From: Polynucleobacter sinensis
GTDB taxonomy: Bacteria; Pseudomonadota; Gammaproteobacteria; Burkholderiales; Burkholderiaceae
Reading direction: 5' to 3'
Assembly (NCBI RefSeq): GCF_001595985.1
Contig: NZ_LOJJ01000001.1
Coordinates: 124,001-188,000 of the forward strand
DNA: 64,000 bases
The notes under the pieces were generated by a model that saw only the letters and a program-made list of their open reading frames with translations, was not told the DNA's origin and searched no databases. Below, in pieces: positions 29,821 to 37,595 of this stretch (its first letter is position 1; each line of letters opens with the position of its first letter). The position numbers were made by a program, and so were the translations under genes.

Positions 29821-30789
29821 TTACTCTGGCTTAATTCCAGAGGCTTTTGCCAGGCGTGAAAACTCTGTAATTTCTGCAGCAATCATTTTGTCAAACTGAT
29901 CAGGTGTACTAGATACCGCAACCGTTCCTAACTCGGCAAATCTCTCTTTGACTTCAGGTAGCTCTAATATGCGCTTTACTTCAGCATAAATTTTTTGCAA
30001 GATAGGTTTTGGGGTTTTACCGGGAGCCAGCAGTCCATACCAAAATTCCCACTTATACCCAGGAATGCCAGACTCGGCCACAGTTGGTAAAGCGGGAAAC
30101 TCTTTAACGCGCTTAGTGCTTGTTACAGCAATTGCACGCACCTTACCAGCACGCACTAAATTCACTGCACTTGCATATGGGCTAATAAAGAAATCCACCC
30201 TTCCAGACATTACCTCAGTGATGCCATCCGGAATTCCTTTAGTCGGAATATGCAACAACTCAACCCCTGCTTTAGCCTGAATTAACTCTGCAGCAAAGTG
30301 CGATCCACTTCCAACACCCGCTGAGCTGTATGTAACCTTACCTGGATTCTTGGCAGCAAACTCAAGCAATTCTTTCACTGTATTCACCTTGAGATTAGGA
30401 GAAATCAATAAGAATGCTGGGCCAGTAGCCGTTAATGTGACTCCAGAAAAATCCCTTAAAGGATCAAATGGCAAAGTTGAATAAATCGATGGGGAAATTG
30501 CAAAGGCCGAAGAAATAGATAGCAATGTGTATCCATCGGCTGGTGCGCCAGCCACTATTTGTGCGGCAATATTACTTCCAGCGCCAGGCTTGTTTTCAAC
30601 GAGAACTGGCTGCTTCCAGCTCTCGCTCATATGCTGGCCGATAACTCGAGCCGCAATGTCAGGAACGCCCCCTGGAGAAAAGCCCACAACAATTTTAATT
30701 GGCTGAGATGGGTAAGTTTGCGCGCAAATGGATGCTGATAACAAACAAAATGCTGCGCACAGTACTGGTTTAATCAGATTATTAATCAC
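29821..30789 (-). CDS. Bug-family (TctC-like) solute-binding protein
   Basis: Third Bug receptor in this window. I prefer the GTG start at 30789-30787, giving MINNLIKPVLCAAFCLL with signal cleavage near SICAQ and a normal 322-residue length; a longer frame to 30909 would overlap the small lipoprotein gene at 30839. Motifs KIVVGFSPGGVPDIAARV and VENKPGAGSNIAA are typical. Co-transcribed with the hydrolase gene. Confidence 0.87.
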   Translation of the reverse strand: MINNLIKPVLCAAFCLLSASICAQTYPSQPIKIVVGFSPGGVPDIAARVIGQHMSESWKQPVLVENKPGAGSNIAAQIVAGAPADGYTLLSISSAFAISPSIYSTLPFDPLRDFSGVTLTATGPAFLLISPNLKVNTVKELLEFAAKNPGKVTYSSAGVGSGSHFAAELIQAKAGVELLHIPTKGIPDGITEVMSGRVDFFISPYASAVNLVRAGKVRAIAVTSTKRVKEFPALPTVAESGIPGYKWEFWYGLLAPGKTPKPILQKIYAEVKRILELPEVKERFAELGTVAVSSTPDQFDKMIAAEITEFSRLAKASGIKPE

Positions 30790-30838
30790 TGAAGTTTCCC
30801 AAAAAGATAAGATTTGTTTGACTCTCATTACTGCCAAA

Positions 30839-30991
30839 TTAGCGGCCCTGGCACACCAAGGGAAGGTCAGTAAAAATAACATCTGAGCTGTAATTGCAAT
30901 TAATACCAACTGTTGGCGTACCAGGCGCTACGCACCCAAGTAAAGCTGAGGTCAGCAATGCTACTAAAGCTAGATTGAATATTTTTTTCAT
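30839..30991 (-). CDS. Very small putative lipoprotein (50 residues)
   Basis: Reading ATG 30991-30989 to TAA 30841-30839 gives a 50-residue protein: a signal peptide (MKKIFNLALVALLTSALLGC) with lipobox LLGC and a short mature part with two more cysteines (VGINCNYSSDV, LPLVCQG). A 50-codon frame with such a clear lipoprotein signal is unlikely by chance. No strong Shine-Dalgarno is visible. It sits upstream of the Bug-hydrolase pair on the same strand. Confidence 0.6.
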   Translation of the reverse strand: MKKIFNLALVALLTSALLGCVAPGTPTVGINCNYSSDVIFTDLPLVCQGR

Positions 30992-31148
30992 GATTTTTTG
31001 TCAAAAGTTTGATGTATCTTCATTCTGCCACAAGGCCGGCCGAGGGTGGGTTTGACGGTAGACTGGGTTGTCACTCAACCATATGCAAAATGCGGAGAGT
31101 CCATGAATAACTTTATAAACAACAAAGCATAGAAGGGCGCATTTTTCT

Positions 31149-31733
31149 CTAAATTTTGGGGCTGGGATAAATTGTGTGAGAAAGATATTCGCCTTTTTTA
31201 TTAACTCTTACTAACACCATATCACCTACGTTAACTATTTTTCCAGTGTAGGCTTGTATGTTGACATGATGAGTAACCAGGATGATTGCGGTTCGATGCT
31301 GCCTAGCTAATTCATTTTTAATAAAAGTTTTAAGCTCTTCTGTATGTTTGGCCTCTATACGCATATCGTCGAAGAATGAGCCAAGTGCAGGCTCAATCTT
31401 TACGGGACCCTTGTTAAGCAGTTTCGCCGTGTCTTGACACCTACACCACGGACTACTAAACACCTCCGCTTTTTGAATTCCTTGATTAGTCAACCATAAG
31501 CCAATCGCCCTAGCCTGACTTTTTCCGTACTCGCCTAAATTTCGCTGAGTTGAGCACTGGCTAATGACATAACCGGCAGGGTCTCCGTAACCAGGGGCAT
31601 CAGCATGCCTCATTAATAAGACATGCTGGCCATCTTGCAAATCATTCACCAAACTTGCCATTGCTTGCTTAGCGCCACACAAACAGCAAATCAAAAAAAT
31701 AGTGCGGGCAATTATTTGTTTAATGGGTTTCAT
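31149..31733 (-). CDS. Exported histidine phosphatase-family protein
   Basis: A 194-residue phosphoglycerate-mutase-like protein with signal peptide (ARTIFLICCLCGAKQAMAS). The catalytic block reads LLMRHADAPG (RHA rather than RHG) and the second His is in LVTHHVNIQAYTG; SSPWCRCQDTAKLL is the third family region. It therefore acts outside the cytoplasm. Substrate unknown. Confidence 0.82.
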   Translation of the reverse strand: MKPIKQIIARTIFLICCLCGAKQAMASLVNDLQDGQHVLLMRHADAPGYGDPAGYVISQCSTQRNLGEYGKSQARAIGLWLTNQGIQKAEVFSSPWCRCQDTAKLLNKGPVKIEPALGSFFDDMRIEAKHTEELKTFIKNELARQHRTAIILVTHHVNIQAYTGKIVNVGDMVLVRVNKKGEYLSHTIYPSPKI

Positions 31734-31787
31734 ATATGAGGGTTATTGACTTCAAGAAGATCATCCTATCGCCTATTGCGATGGATA

Positions 31788-32438
31788 CTACCCCTTACGC
31801 CCCTCTCTTCTTTCTATTTCCCTTGCCATTTCTTGGCTACGGGAATTGTCCATATCTTTTCGCAAGCCATCAATAACCCCTTGCCTGTCTTTAGCAGGAC
31901 GATTCTGGCTAGCCTTCCATTTGGCTTCGATTTTTTCAACCAAAAGCTCCAATCCAACAATATTAGCAAGCATCGTTTTAATGTAGTCCTCTGGGGCATC
32001 TGAAACTGTCCATGGACTTTGTCTATCGCTCTCCATATCGTTGGTGAGGGCTTCAACTATTTGGCGCTTACTTTGCTCGTCATCAATAGCCCTGACTCTC
32101 CCATAAATATGAACACTCACATAGTTGTATGTAGGAACGACTTTATGGGTTTCTTGCTTTGAAGGGTATAGGGATGGGCTAATGTAAGTTTCATATCCAG
32201 AAAACACCAATAAAACTTTTTCATTGGACTCTCCAAGTCTCCAAACGGGATTTGCCTTGGCTGCATGTGAAATTAATTTACTGCCGACTTGTATTTTTTC
32301 ATCTAGCATCGAAAAAGGTAGGTGATTGCCAACAAGCTCGCCCTCGACATTCGCCACCATTAGTCCAAGTGGGTTTGCTCTAATAAATTCAGAAACTCTT
32401 TCTAAATCAGTTTCGGAAAAATGGGATGGGATATACAT
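31788..32438 (-). CDS. PaiB-like FMN-binding negative transcriptional regulator family
   Basis: From ATG 32438 (MYIPSHFSETDLERV) the 216-residue protein matches the PaiB family: NPLGLMVANVEGELVGNHLP, VPTYNYVSVHIYGRVRAI and a C-terminal KASQNRPAKDRQGVIDGL. Members bind FMN with a flavin-reductase-like split barrel and in Bacillus affect sporulation and protease genes; the mechanism is poorly known. It is the last ordinary gene before the tRNA-Phe-associated cassette array. Confidence 0.88.
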   Translation of the reverse strand: MYIPSHFSETDLERVSEFIRANPLGLMVANVEGELVGNHLPFSMLDEKIQVGSKLISHAAKANPVWRLGESNEKVLLVFSGYETYISPSLYPSKQETHKVVPTYNYVSVHIYGRVRAIDDEQSKRQIVEALTNDMESDRQSPWTVSDAPEDYIKTMLANIVGLELLVEKIEAKWKASQNRPAKDRQGVIDGLRKDMDNSRSQEMAREIERREGRKG

Positions 32439-32462
32439 TGAGTGATTAAAGCATTTTAAGGA

Positions 32463-32661
32463 TGAAAAAACCACCCGGAGGTGGCTTTTTCATTTTAGGC
32501 GCCCAGGAGCCAACAAGGAGCGGAACTGCAGGGCTAGTTGATCAATCCACATGCAATTCTGGAGCCAGAATTTCCGGCTGGCTGGGATTTATAGTCATCA
32601 GGATCTCGATGAACAATAGCGCATCCTCCCAATATTTCAGATAGCCCAGGACAGAGAATGG
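32463..32661. repeat. Array repeat R1: decayed tRNA-Phe terminator / 3'-end scar
   Basis: A hairpin (AAAAACCACC, CGGA, GGTGGCTTTTT at 32465-32491) matches the terminator of tRNA-Phe, then loosely similar acceptor- and T-arm-like sequence (GCGCCCAGGAGCC, GGAGCGGAACTG). A tail-like piece AGCCCAGGACAGAGAATGGC at about 32642-32661 abuts the cupin stop. This is the most decayed member of the R1-R5 series; it is recognised mainly through its neighbours. The hairpin probably also terminates transcription. Confidence 0.5.
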
Positions 32662-33108
32662 CTAATCATTTTCTTTAATCACCAAGGGAACTCCAACCTC
32701 TCCCACATAAAACATAATAATTTTTACGGGGATATCGCCTTGATTGATACCGTAATGCCATTTATTAACCAACTCAACAATTGAATCTCCAGAATTGAGA
32801 ATTAGCTGCTTTCCATCTTTGGCAATGACTGTTAGCCTTCCCTGCAACATCACTCCAGCATTGATGACTGGGTGCTTATGCATTGGCAATTTCATGCCCG
32901 ATGGTATTTCATAAGCAAGAATGCTGATTTCTGGATTTTTTAATGGGTAGGGAGGGAGCGGGCTGCCATCCCACTCCTTGGTGGCTTTAAGTATTTGGGT
33001 GACCTTTATATCACCTGAATTTTGATCCGTGCTCGTATCGCCATCTTTTGATTGGGCAAAAACAGATATTGAGAGCCCAACCAATACTATTGAAATTAAA
33101 TACTTCAT
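32662..33108 (-). CDS. Exported cupin-domain protein (cassette 1)
   Basis: ATG 33108 starts a signal peptide (YLISIVLVGLSISVFAQ); the mature part is a small cupin barrel with metal-ligand pattern KLPMHKHPVINAG and a later WHYGINQG. Function unknown. The gene is the sole content between repeats R1 and R2, its stop adjoining R1. Confidence 0.78.
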   Translation of the reverse strand: MKYLISIVLVGLSISVFAQSKDGDTSTDQNSGDIKVTQILKATKEWDGSPLPPYPLKNPEISILAYEIPSGMKLPMHKHPVINAGVMLQGRLTVIAKDGKQLILNSGDSIVELVNKWHYGINQGDIPVKIIMFYVGEVGVPLVIKEND

Positions 33109-33159
33109 CTTTGACTCCAATCGACTCCTGAATGAAAAGAGTCTAGCCCATATCGATCA

Positions 33160-33232
33160 AGCCACCCGAAGGTAATTTTGGTGTTTCTTAGCAGCCTCGG
33201 AGGTGGCTGACCAGAAAGGAGGATGCCCAACT
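33160..33232. repeat. Array repeat R2: tRNA-Phe 3'-end/terminator scar
   Basis: CCACCCGAAGGT, TTTTGGTGTTTCTT and GCC-CGGAGG-like sequence align with the terminator and acceptor stem of tRNA-Phe (37331-37390), followed by a tail (GACCAGAAAGGAGGATGCCC) shared with R4 and R5 but not with the tRNA. It directly follows the methyltransferase stop. Confidence 0.72.
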
Positions 33233-33847
33233 CTAATCCATCCTACAAAAGCAATAAAGAAATTGCTGAGTTGTGCCCATAGGTGTTTTATGGATTTCTG
33301 TAGAGCTATCAATCAGCTTGAAGCTTTTGCCAAATTGCCCATGGAGATTTTCAGAGTCATAACGAACTACATCTAGCCCACTACACTTCTCAGGGCCTTC
33401 GGGGCCAAAGGTGGACATAATTACATAACCACCATGCTTTACTGAGCGTATCACCTGCTCTATATATCTCTTTCGCTGAGCCTCTTCGGTTAAGAAATGA
33501 AATACAGCCCTGTCATGCCAAATATCAAAATAGTTTTGCGGTAATGTTGCTTGAGTAATATCAGCGCAATACCAATGTATCTTGTCTGCTAGATCACCGA
33601 TTCGCGCCCTAGCGACATCAATTGCTTTCTGAGAGATATCTAAAACGCTGATGTCTCTATAACCCTCAGCAATAAGGTCATCAACCAAAGTAGCCTCGCC
33701 ACCACCAATATCAATAATCGCGGCATCCCTATCGCTTGAGGCCTTATGGATAAGATTTAGTGATGTTTCAAGGTGTGGGGCATACCAACTGACTGCGTCA
33801 GGCGCTTTTGTGCCATAGACTCTTTCCCAATGCTCTTTGTTATCCAT
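33233..33847 (-). CDS. Class I SAM-dependent methyltransferase (cassette 2)
   Basis: A 204-residue Rossmann methyltransferase: N-terminal HWERVYGTKAPDAVSWYAPH, motif I AIIDIGGGEATLVDDL, motif II VLDISQKAID, and motif IV-like YCADITQATLP. Similar small enzymes act on small molecules such as thiols; the substrate is not evident. Its stop is at the edge of R2, and a divergent DUF3147 gene lies upstream. Confidence 0.85.
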   Translation of the reverse strand: MDNKEHWERVYGTKAPDAVSWYAPHLETSLNLIHKASSDRDAAIIDIGGGEATLVDDLIAEGYRDISVLDISQKAIDVARARIGDLADKIHWYCADITQATLPQNYFDIWHDRAVFHFLTEEAQRKRYIEQVIRSVKHGGYVIMSTFGPEGPEKCSGLDVVRYDSENLHGQFGKSFKLIDSSTEIHKTPMGTTQQFLYCFCRMD

Positions 33848-33952
33848 AATTACCTTTCACATAATTATTGAATCATTCTATGCCCTTTGGATTGATTTGT
33901 CGTTTTAAATGACATTCCTATAATGGGTTCATTAAAGACACTTGGGGCTTCT

Positions 33953-34303
33953 ATGGCTTGGATCATTACCAAATACCTACTAACAGCCGGAATGGTTGTA
34001 TTCATCTCAGAGGTAGCCAAAAGAAGCGATAGGTTGGGCGGCTTATTTGCGGCTCTGCCCCTAATGACTTTGCTCACGCTCACTTGGCTCTATATTGAGA
34101 ATCAACCGGAAGAGAAAATAGCTAATCACGCTTATTACACTTTTTGGTATGTGATTCCCACACTACCAATGTTTTTACTATTTCCCTACTTGCTTCCAAG
34201 ACTTGGGTTCTGGATGACGATGGGCGCAAGCTTAGCTGTAACAGTTATTTGCTTTGGCCTTTTTGCTCTATTAATGAAAAACTTTGGGGTCGAACTGCTG
34301 TAA
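33953..34303 (+). CDS. DUF3147 family membrane protein (cassette 2)
   Basis: A 116-residue protein starting MAWIITKYLLTAGMVVFI with four membrane helices and the DUF3147 stretch ISEVAKRSDRLGGLFAALPL. An ATG 30 nt upstream is possible. It is the plus-strand member of the cassette between R2 and R3; the stop is 1 bp before R3. Confidence 0.8.
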   Translation: MAWIITKYLLTAGMVVFISEVAKRSDRLGGLFAALPLMTLLTLTWLYIENQPEEKIANHAYYTFWYVIPTLPMFLLFPYLLPRLGFWMTMGASLAVTVICFGLFALLMKNFGVELL

Positions 34304-34304
34304 A

Positions 34305-34387
34305 TGAAAAACCAGCCGAAGGTGGTTCTGGTGCTTTTTGGTGGCCCGGGGCGGAATCTACCGGGACCAAGGACACTTAATCAATCT
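34305..34387. repeat. Array repeat R3: best-preserved tRNA-Phe 3'-end/terminator copy
   Basis: AAAAACCAGCCGAAGGTGGT, a short spacer, then TTGGTGGCCCGGGGCGGAAT (34339-34358) reproduce the tRNA-Phe terminator, CCA end, acceptor strand and T-arm almost exactly, with a few mismatches. Identity stops in the T-loop. The tail continues to the MFS stop codon. Confidence 0.88.
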
Positions 34388-35578
34388 CTAGACCTCTAAT
34401 CTTCTGAAAGCCTTTTTCAAGCCCAGTGTCAGCGGAAATACCAATAATACCGAGCCAGCAATGAGTGCAATGGCATTAGGAACGCCGAGCCTATCACCAG
34501 CAAAGCCATAAACAAGCGGCGAAATAGCTCCGGCACCTATCGTTAACGTATAAAACACGCCGAATGCTCTAGATCGGATATGTTGCGGAACCAACTCAGG
34601 GACTGTTCCATAAAGCCCAGATGATGTTCCATTTAGAGCAACGCCAACTAATGGCAACATCAACATAACAACATCAATGCTTAATGGTATGGTTAGTGCC
34701 ATCAAAATGGTTGTGGCAATTTCGGTTATTAAAGTGGTTTTAATGACGCCAAATCGAGCAGCGATAAACCCACAAACAAATTTGCCTGCGGCACCCCCAG
34801 CAAAAGTTAAGCTCAAAGCAAAGCCAATTTGAGTAACTGTGGCACCTTTAGAGATCAACAGAAAAGGTAGCAAGGTTAAAAAACCCATGCGAGTAGCGCT
34901 ATCAATCACAGCAATTGACGATAAAGAAATAAAGCCTAGATTAAGAAAATTTCTACCCGTGGCCTTGCCGCCCGTATCGACTGAAGCTTTATCTGGCTGG
35001 ACTTTAGAATGATTGGCAACTGTTGCTTTTGGTAGAACGACTGCCAAAAACATTACAACAAGCAATCCCAATAAACCCATTGCACTGGTTACGGCATGCC
35101 AATCCCAAACTGCTAACAAAGCCGCACAGAGAGATGGCAATAACACCTTGCCGATATCGCCAGAAAAGTTATATGTGCCCAGGGCGCCTCTTAATTGTGG
35201 GCCCTCAAAAGCATGGGCAGTTAACGAAGAGGAAAGGGGGTGCTGAACACTGGCGCCAATGCCGCTAAGAACTAAGCAGGCAGCTAAGCCTAAAAAGCCA
35301 GTAGTCCAGCCAGACAATAAAAATCCCATTGCCGCAATTAAAGTGCCGAATAGCAAAAGGCGTTTTTCACCAACCTTCTCTGACAACATACTTGATGGAA
35401 CCTGTAGAGAGGCCATGGCACCTGAATACAAAGTCTTTAAGAATCCTACTTCAGCAAGCGATAAGCCAAACGCCATTTGCCAAATAGGGAACATCACATA
35501 AAGCAGGTCGGTATATCCATCGTGAAGAATGTGGGCGCCACAACAAGCACTGAGAATTCTTTTTTTGAGGGCTTTCAT
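34388..35578 (-). CDS. MFS transporter, Fsr-like (cassette 3)
   Basis: From ATG 35578 the 396-residue protein has about twelve membrane helices, with GAHILHDGYTDLLYVMFPIW near the start and the MFS loop MLSEKVGEKRLLLFGTLIAA. The layout recalls fosmidomycin-resistance (Fsr) type exporters, but substrate cannot be named. It is the only gene between R3 and R4 and ends at R3. Confidence 0.87.
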   Translation of the reverse strand: MKALKKRILSACCGAHILHDGYTDLLYVMFPIWQMAFGLSLAEVGFLKTLYSGAMASLQVPSSMLSEKVGEKRLLLFGTLIAAMGFLLSGWTTGFLGLAACLVLSGIGASVQHPLSSSLTAHAFEGPQLRGALGTYNFSGDIGKVLLPSLCAALLAVWDWHAVTSAMGLLGLLVVMFLAVVLPKATVANHSKVQPDKASVDTGGKATGRNFLNLGFISLSSIAVIDSATRMGFLTLLPFLLISKGATVTQIGFALSLTFAGGAAGKFVCGFIAARFGVIKTTLITEIATTILMALTIPLSIDVVMLMLPLVGVALNGTSSGLYGTVPELVPQHIRSRAFGVFYTLTIGAGAISPLVYGFAGDRLGVPNAIALIAGSVLLVFPLTLGLKKAFRRLEV

Positions 35579-35604
35579 AGCAAGAATGTAACCTAGCCCA
35601 AATG

Positions 35605-35692
35605 AAAAAACCACCCGAAAGTGGTTTTGATGATTATTGGTGGTCCGTGGCGGAATCGACCAGAACTGAGGATGTCTGACTCCATATTGAAA
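35605..35692. repeat. Array repeat R4: tRNA-Phe 3'-end/terminator copy
   Basis: AAAAACCACCCGAAAGTGGT, then ATTGGTGGTCCGTGGCGGAA and TCGACC match terminator, CCA end, acceptor strand and T-arm, followed by the array tail (CAGAACTGAGGATGTCTGAC). The stop of the membrane-protein gene adjoins it. Confidence 0.86.
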
Positions 35693-36298
35693 CTACACAT
35701 CGCTATTTTTGTTTAATCTCTGGATTTGTCGCTGAAGCCACTGGCTATGTTGAATAAAATAAGTCAGCAGTCCAATTACTAACATGTTTCCGAAAAAACC
35801 ACCCATCACAATAATCATGCTTTCACGCATGAAATTATCAAAAGCATAGTTATGAATAGCAAAGATTACATAGGTATAACTAAACCCGTGAGCAATGCTG
35901 GCAAATAATGCCAATGTGACAACATCACGATACTTCAAATTATGGAGATCTTTCGCAACACCTAAGCCCTTTAGCGTTAAGTTCACAACCAGAACGAGAA
36001 CGACGCTACCAATAAGGGCCACGATGAACCACATAAACCAAGGTTGTTCTGGTTGAAATATTATTAATCTAATAAATACCGCAAGTCCAACCCCTATGGC
36101 AGCCATCCAACCAAAAATTAATACAGATAAAACTTTAATGCCAGCAGGCAAATAAACAAAATAGCTAAGTTCGGGATGGTTAACCAGGAAGGGAAAGGCC
36201 TTAACTATATAAAGTGTCAAAAAATATAGGCAAAAAGGTAGCCCTATCTTTTGGAGGATAATCAAGCTTGGTGGTATTTTTCTAGGCAAAATGGGCAC
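35693..36298 (-). CDS. Integral membrane protein of unknown function (cassette 4)
   Basis: A 201-residue protein with about five to six membrane helices (LPFCLYFLTLYIVKAFPFLV, VLSVLIFGWMAAIGVGLAVF, WFIVALIGSVVLVLVVNLTL among them). I do not recognise a family. It is divergent from a small winged-helix gene within the R4-R5 cassette. Confidence 0.72.
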   Translation of the reverse strand: MPILPRKIPPSLIILQKIGLPFCLYFLTLYIVKAFPFLVNHPELSYFVYLPAGIKVLSVLIFGWMAAIGVGLAVFIRLIIFQPEQPWFMWFIVALIGSVVLVLVVNLTLKGLGVAKDLHNLKYRDVVTLALFASIAHGFSYTYVIFAIHNYAFDNFMRESMIIVMGGFFGNMLVIGLLTYFIQHSQWLQRQIQRLNKNSDV

Positions 36299-36334
36299 AG
36301 ACTCATGATACTTAAAAAGAGGGGATAAATCTAA

Positions 36335-36670
36335 ATGACAAATTCTTACTTACGGTTTTTGCATCTCGCAGATGCGCTAACAAAATCATATGAAAAACCC
36401 CTGGACTCTTTGAGCATAGATATTCTTGAGCATATTCTCAAGAGCATGATTCTTAATCAAAACAAAATTGTAGTAGGCGATATTCTCTCACTCAGCAATT
36501 TAGGTTCTCCGGCCACGCTTCACAAAAGACTTCATGGCCTGATAGATGGTGGATATATCAAACTCAAGTCAACTGATGATGGTCGCGTTAAACAAATTGA
36601 ACTCACAAAGAAAGCAGATAAATATTTTGCCAACTTGAGTCAGGCCATTGAAAAGGCCTCAAGGGCTTAA
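36335..36670 (+). CDS. Small MarR-like winged-helix protein (cassette 4)
   Basis: A 111-residue protein with a winged-helix fold: helices around IDILEHILKSMILN, IVVGDILSLSNLGSPATLHK (recognition helix) and the wing DGRVKQIELT. It may regulate the divergent membrane-protein gene 36 bp away. Shorter than usual MarR proteins. Confidence 0.7.
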   Translation: MTNSYLRFLHLADALTKSYEKPLDSLSIDILEHILKSMILNQNKIVVGDILSLSNLGSPATLHKRLHGLIDGGYIKLKSTDDGRVKQIELTKKADKYFANLSQAIEKASRA

Positions 36671-36714
36671 TTAGATTTATCTTTTAAACCAATAGCCGTT
36701 AATAGCCCCAAATT

Positions 36715-36784
36715 AAAAACCACTCGAAGGTGGTTTTGATGTTTCTTGGTGATCCTGGGTGGAATCGACTAGGGCCGAGGATGC
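36715..36784. repeat. Array repeat R5: tRNA-Phe 3'-end/terminator copy
   Basis: AAAAACCACTCGAAGGTGGT and TTTCTTGGTGATCCTGGGTG, GGAATCGACTAGG align with the intact tRNA-Phe region; the tail (GGGCCGAGGATGCTTAGCC) matches those of R2 and R4. It ends at the GNAT stop codon. Confidence 0.86.
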
Positions 36785-37309
36785 TTAGCCAAGTTGTTTT
36801 GTTAACAACACCAGCTTAAGACCACTGATCTTAGGATTTCCAACGCCAGCATTTGCTGGATAGTCTGAGCTTACTTGCGTGGGCTCGTAGCCCCTACGTA
36901 AATAAAAATCGAATAGCTCCCTACGCTCTGAAATAACAAATAAATTAACCTCTGAAGACTCATATTGATTCTCGGCATACTCTTCTGCGAGCTGAAGCAT
37001 TTCTTTGCCCAAGCCAAGATTTTGATATGACGGCTTAACTGTCAGCATAGCGATATAGCTTGCTCCGGCTTCCTCATTAACATTTACGCAAGCCACAATC
37101 TCAGCCTTACTTAAGCCAAGCAATACTGTTGAGCCCTCCCTCTCAAGGAGCTCAGCAAGCTGTTGGGAGTTAATTCTTTCGCCCTCTATAAGTTCTGACT
37201 CATGAGTCCAGCCGGCTTCAGCGCCGTTAGGGCGATATGCTGTATTTATAAGACTAACAAGCTCTGAAACATCCTTGGCTGTAGCGATGCGATATTCGTC
37301 AATATTCAT
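36785..37309 (-). CDS. GNAT-family N-acetyltransferase (cassette 5)
   Basis: I start at ATG 37309 (MNIDEYRIATAKDVSELV), because a longer frame would run into the tRNA. The 174-residue protein has the acetyl-CoA-binding motif A (YIAMLTVKPSYQNLGLGKEM) and motif B-like LFVISERRELFDFYLRRGYE. Substrate unknown. It lies between R5 and the tRNA terminator, thus the cassette nearest the intact tRNA. Confidence 0.88.
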   Translation of the reverse strand: MNIDEYRIATAKDVSELVSLINTAYRPNGAEAGWTHESELIEGERINSQQLAELLEREGSTVLLGLSKAEIVACVNVNEEAGASYIAMLTVKPSYQNLGLGKEMLQLAEEYAENQYESSEVNLFVISERRELFDFYLRRGYEPTQVSSDYPANAGVGNPKISGLKLVLLTKQLG

Positions 37310-37332
37310 AACGATAGTTTCACACAGAGCAA

Positions 37333-37358
37333 TAAAAAACCACCCGAAGGTGGTTTTG
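37333..37358 (-). terminator. tRNA-Phe terminator
   Basis: AAAAACCACC, CGAA, GGTGGTTTT: stem with a GNRA-like loop and, on the minus strand, a T-run, directly 3' of tRNA-Phe. Copies of this element form the first part of repeats R1-R5. Confidence 0.9.
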
Positions 37359-37366
37359 GTGTTTCT

Positions 37367-37442
37367 TGGTGGCCCGGGGCGGAATCGAACCACCGACACA
37401 AGGATTTTCAATCCTCTGCTCTACCGACTGAGCTACCAGGCC
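37367..37442 (-). tRNA. tRNA-Phe (GAA)
   Basis: 76 nt with encoded CCA. Acceptor GGCCTGG pairs with CCGGGCC; the anticodon arm is GAGGA-TTGAAAA-TCCTT with anticodon GAA; the T-arm is GGTGGTTCGATTCCGCC. A TATAAT -10 box lies about 10 bp upstream on the minus strand (37452-37457). The 5' half is duplicated at 57355-57396 and 3'-half copies form R1-R5, so this gene is a recurrent integration target. Confidence 0.97.
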
Positions 37443-37466
37443 AAGACTTGGAATTATAAATGAAAC
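37405..37466. repeat. Island boundary repeat, left (att-like; tRNA-Phe 5' half plus promoter)
   Basis: 37405-37446 is identical over 42 bp to 57355-57396, and after three mismatches the next 17 bp (GGAATTATAAATGAAAC) are again identical. The repeat spans tRNA-Phe from its 5' end to the anticodon loop plus the -10 region. Identity ends exactly at the 3' side of the anticodon loop, a common crossover point of tyrosine integrases. Confidence 0.9.
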
Positions 37467-37595
37467 TGGGAATGGGCTTACTAAATGCGCCTACTGTGGC
37501 TAACTCTATTGATTTATAGGGAAATCCGGCTGGAGTGGGGATGTTTAATCCTACGGGACGGCGGCATTCAAATGAAACATAAGGTTGAAAGTAGG

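Noticed and set aside
32463-37442. Direct repeats R1-R5 considered as a CRISPR array
   Set aside because: The repeats are about 75 bp, degenerate and 0.6-1.3 kb apart with genes between them, and match tRNA-Phe. No cas genes are present.
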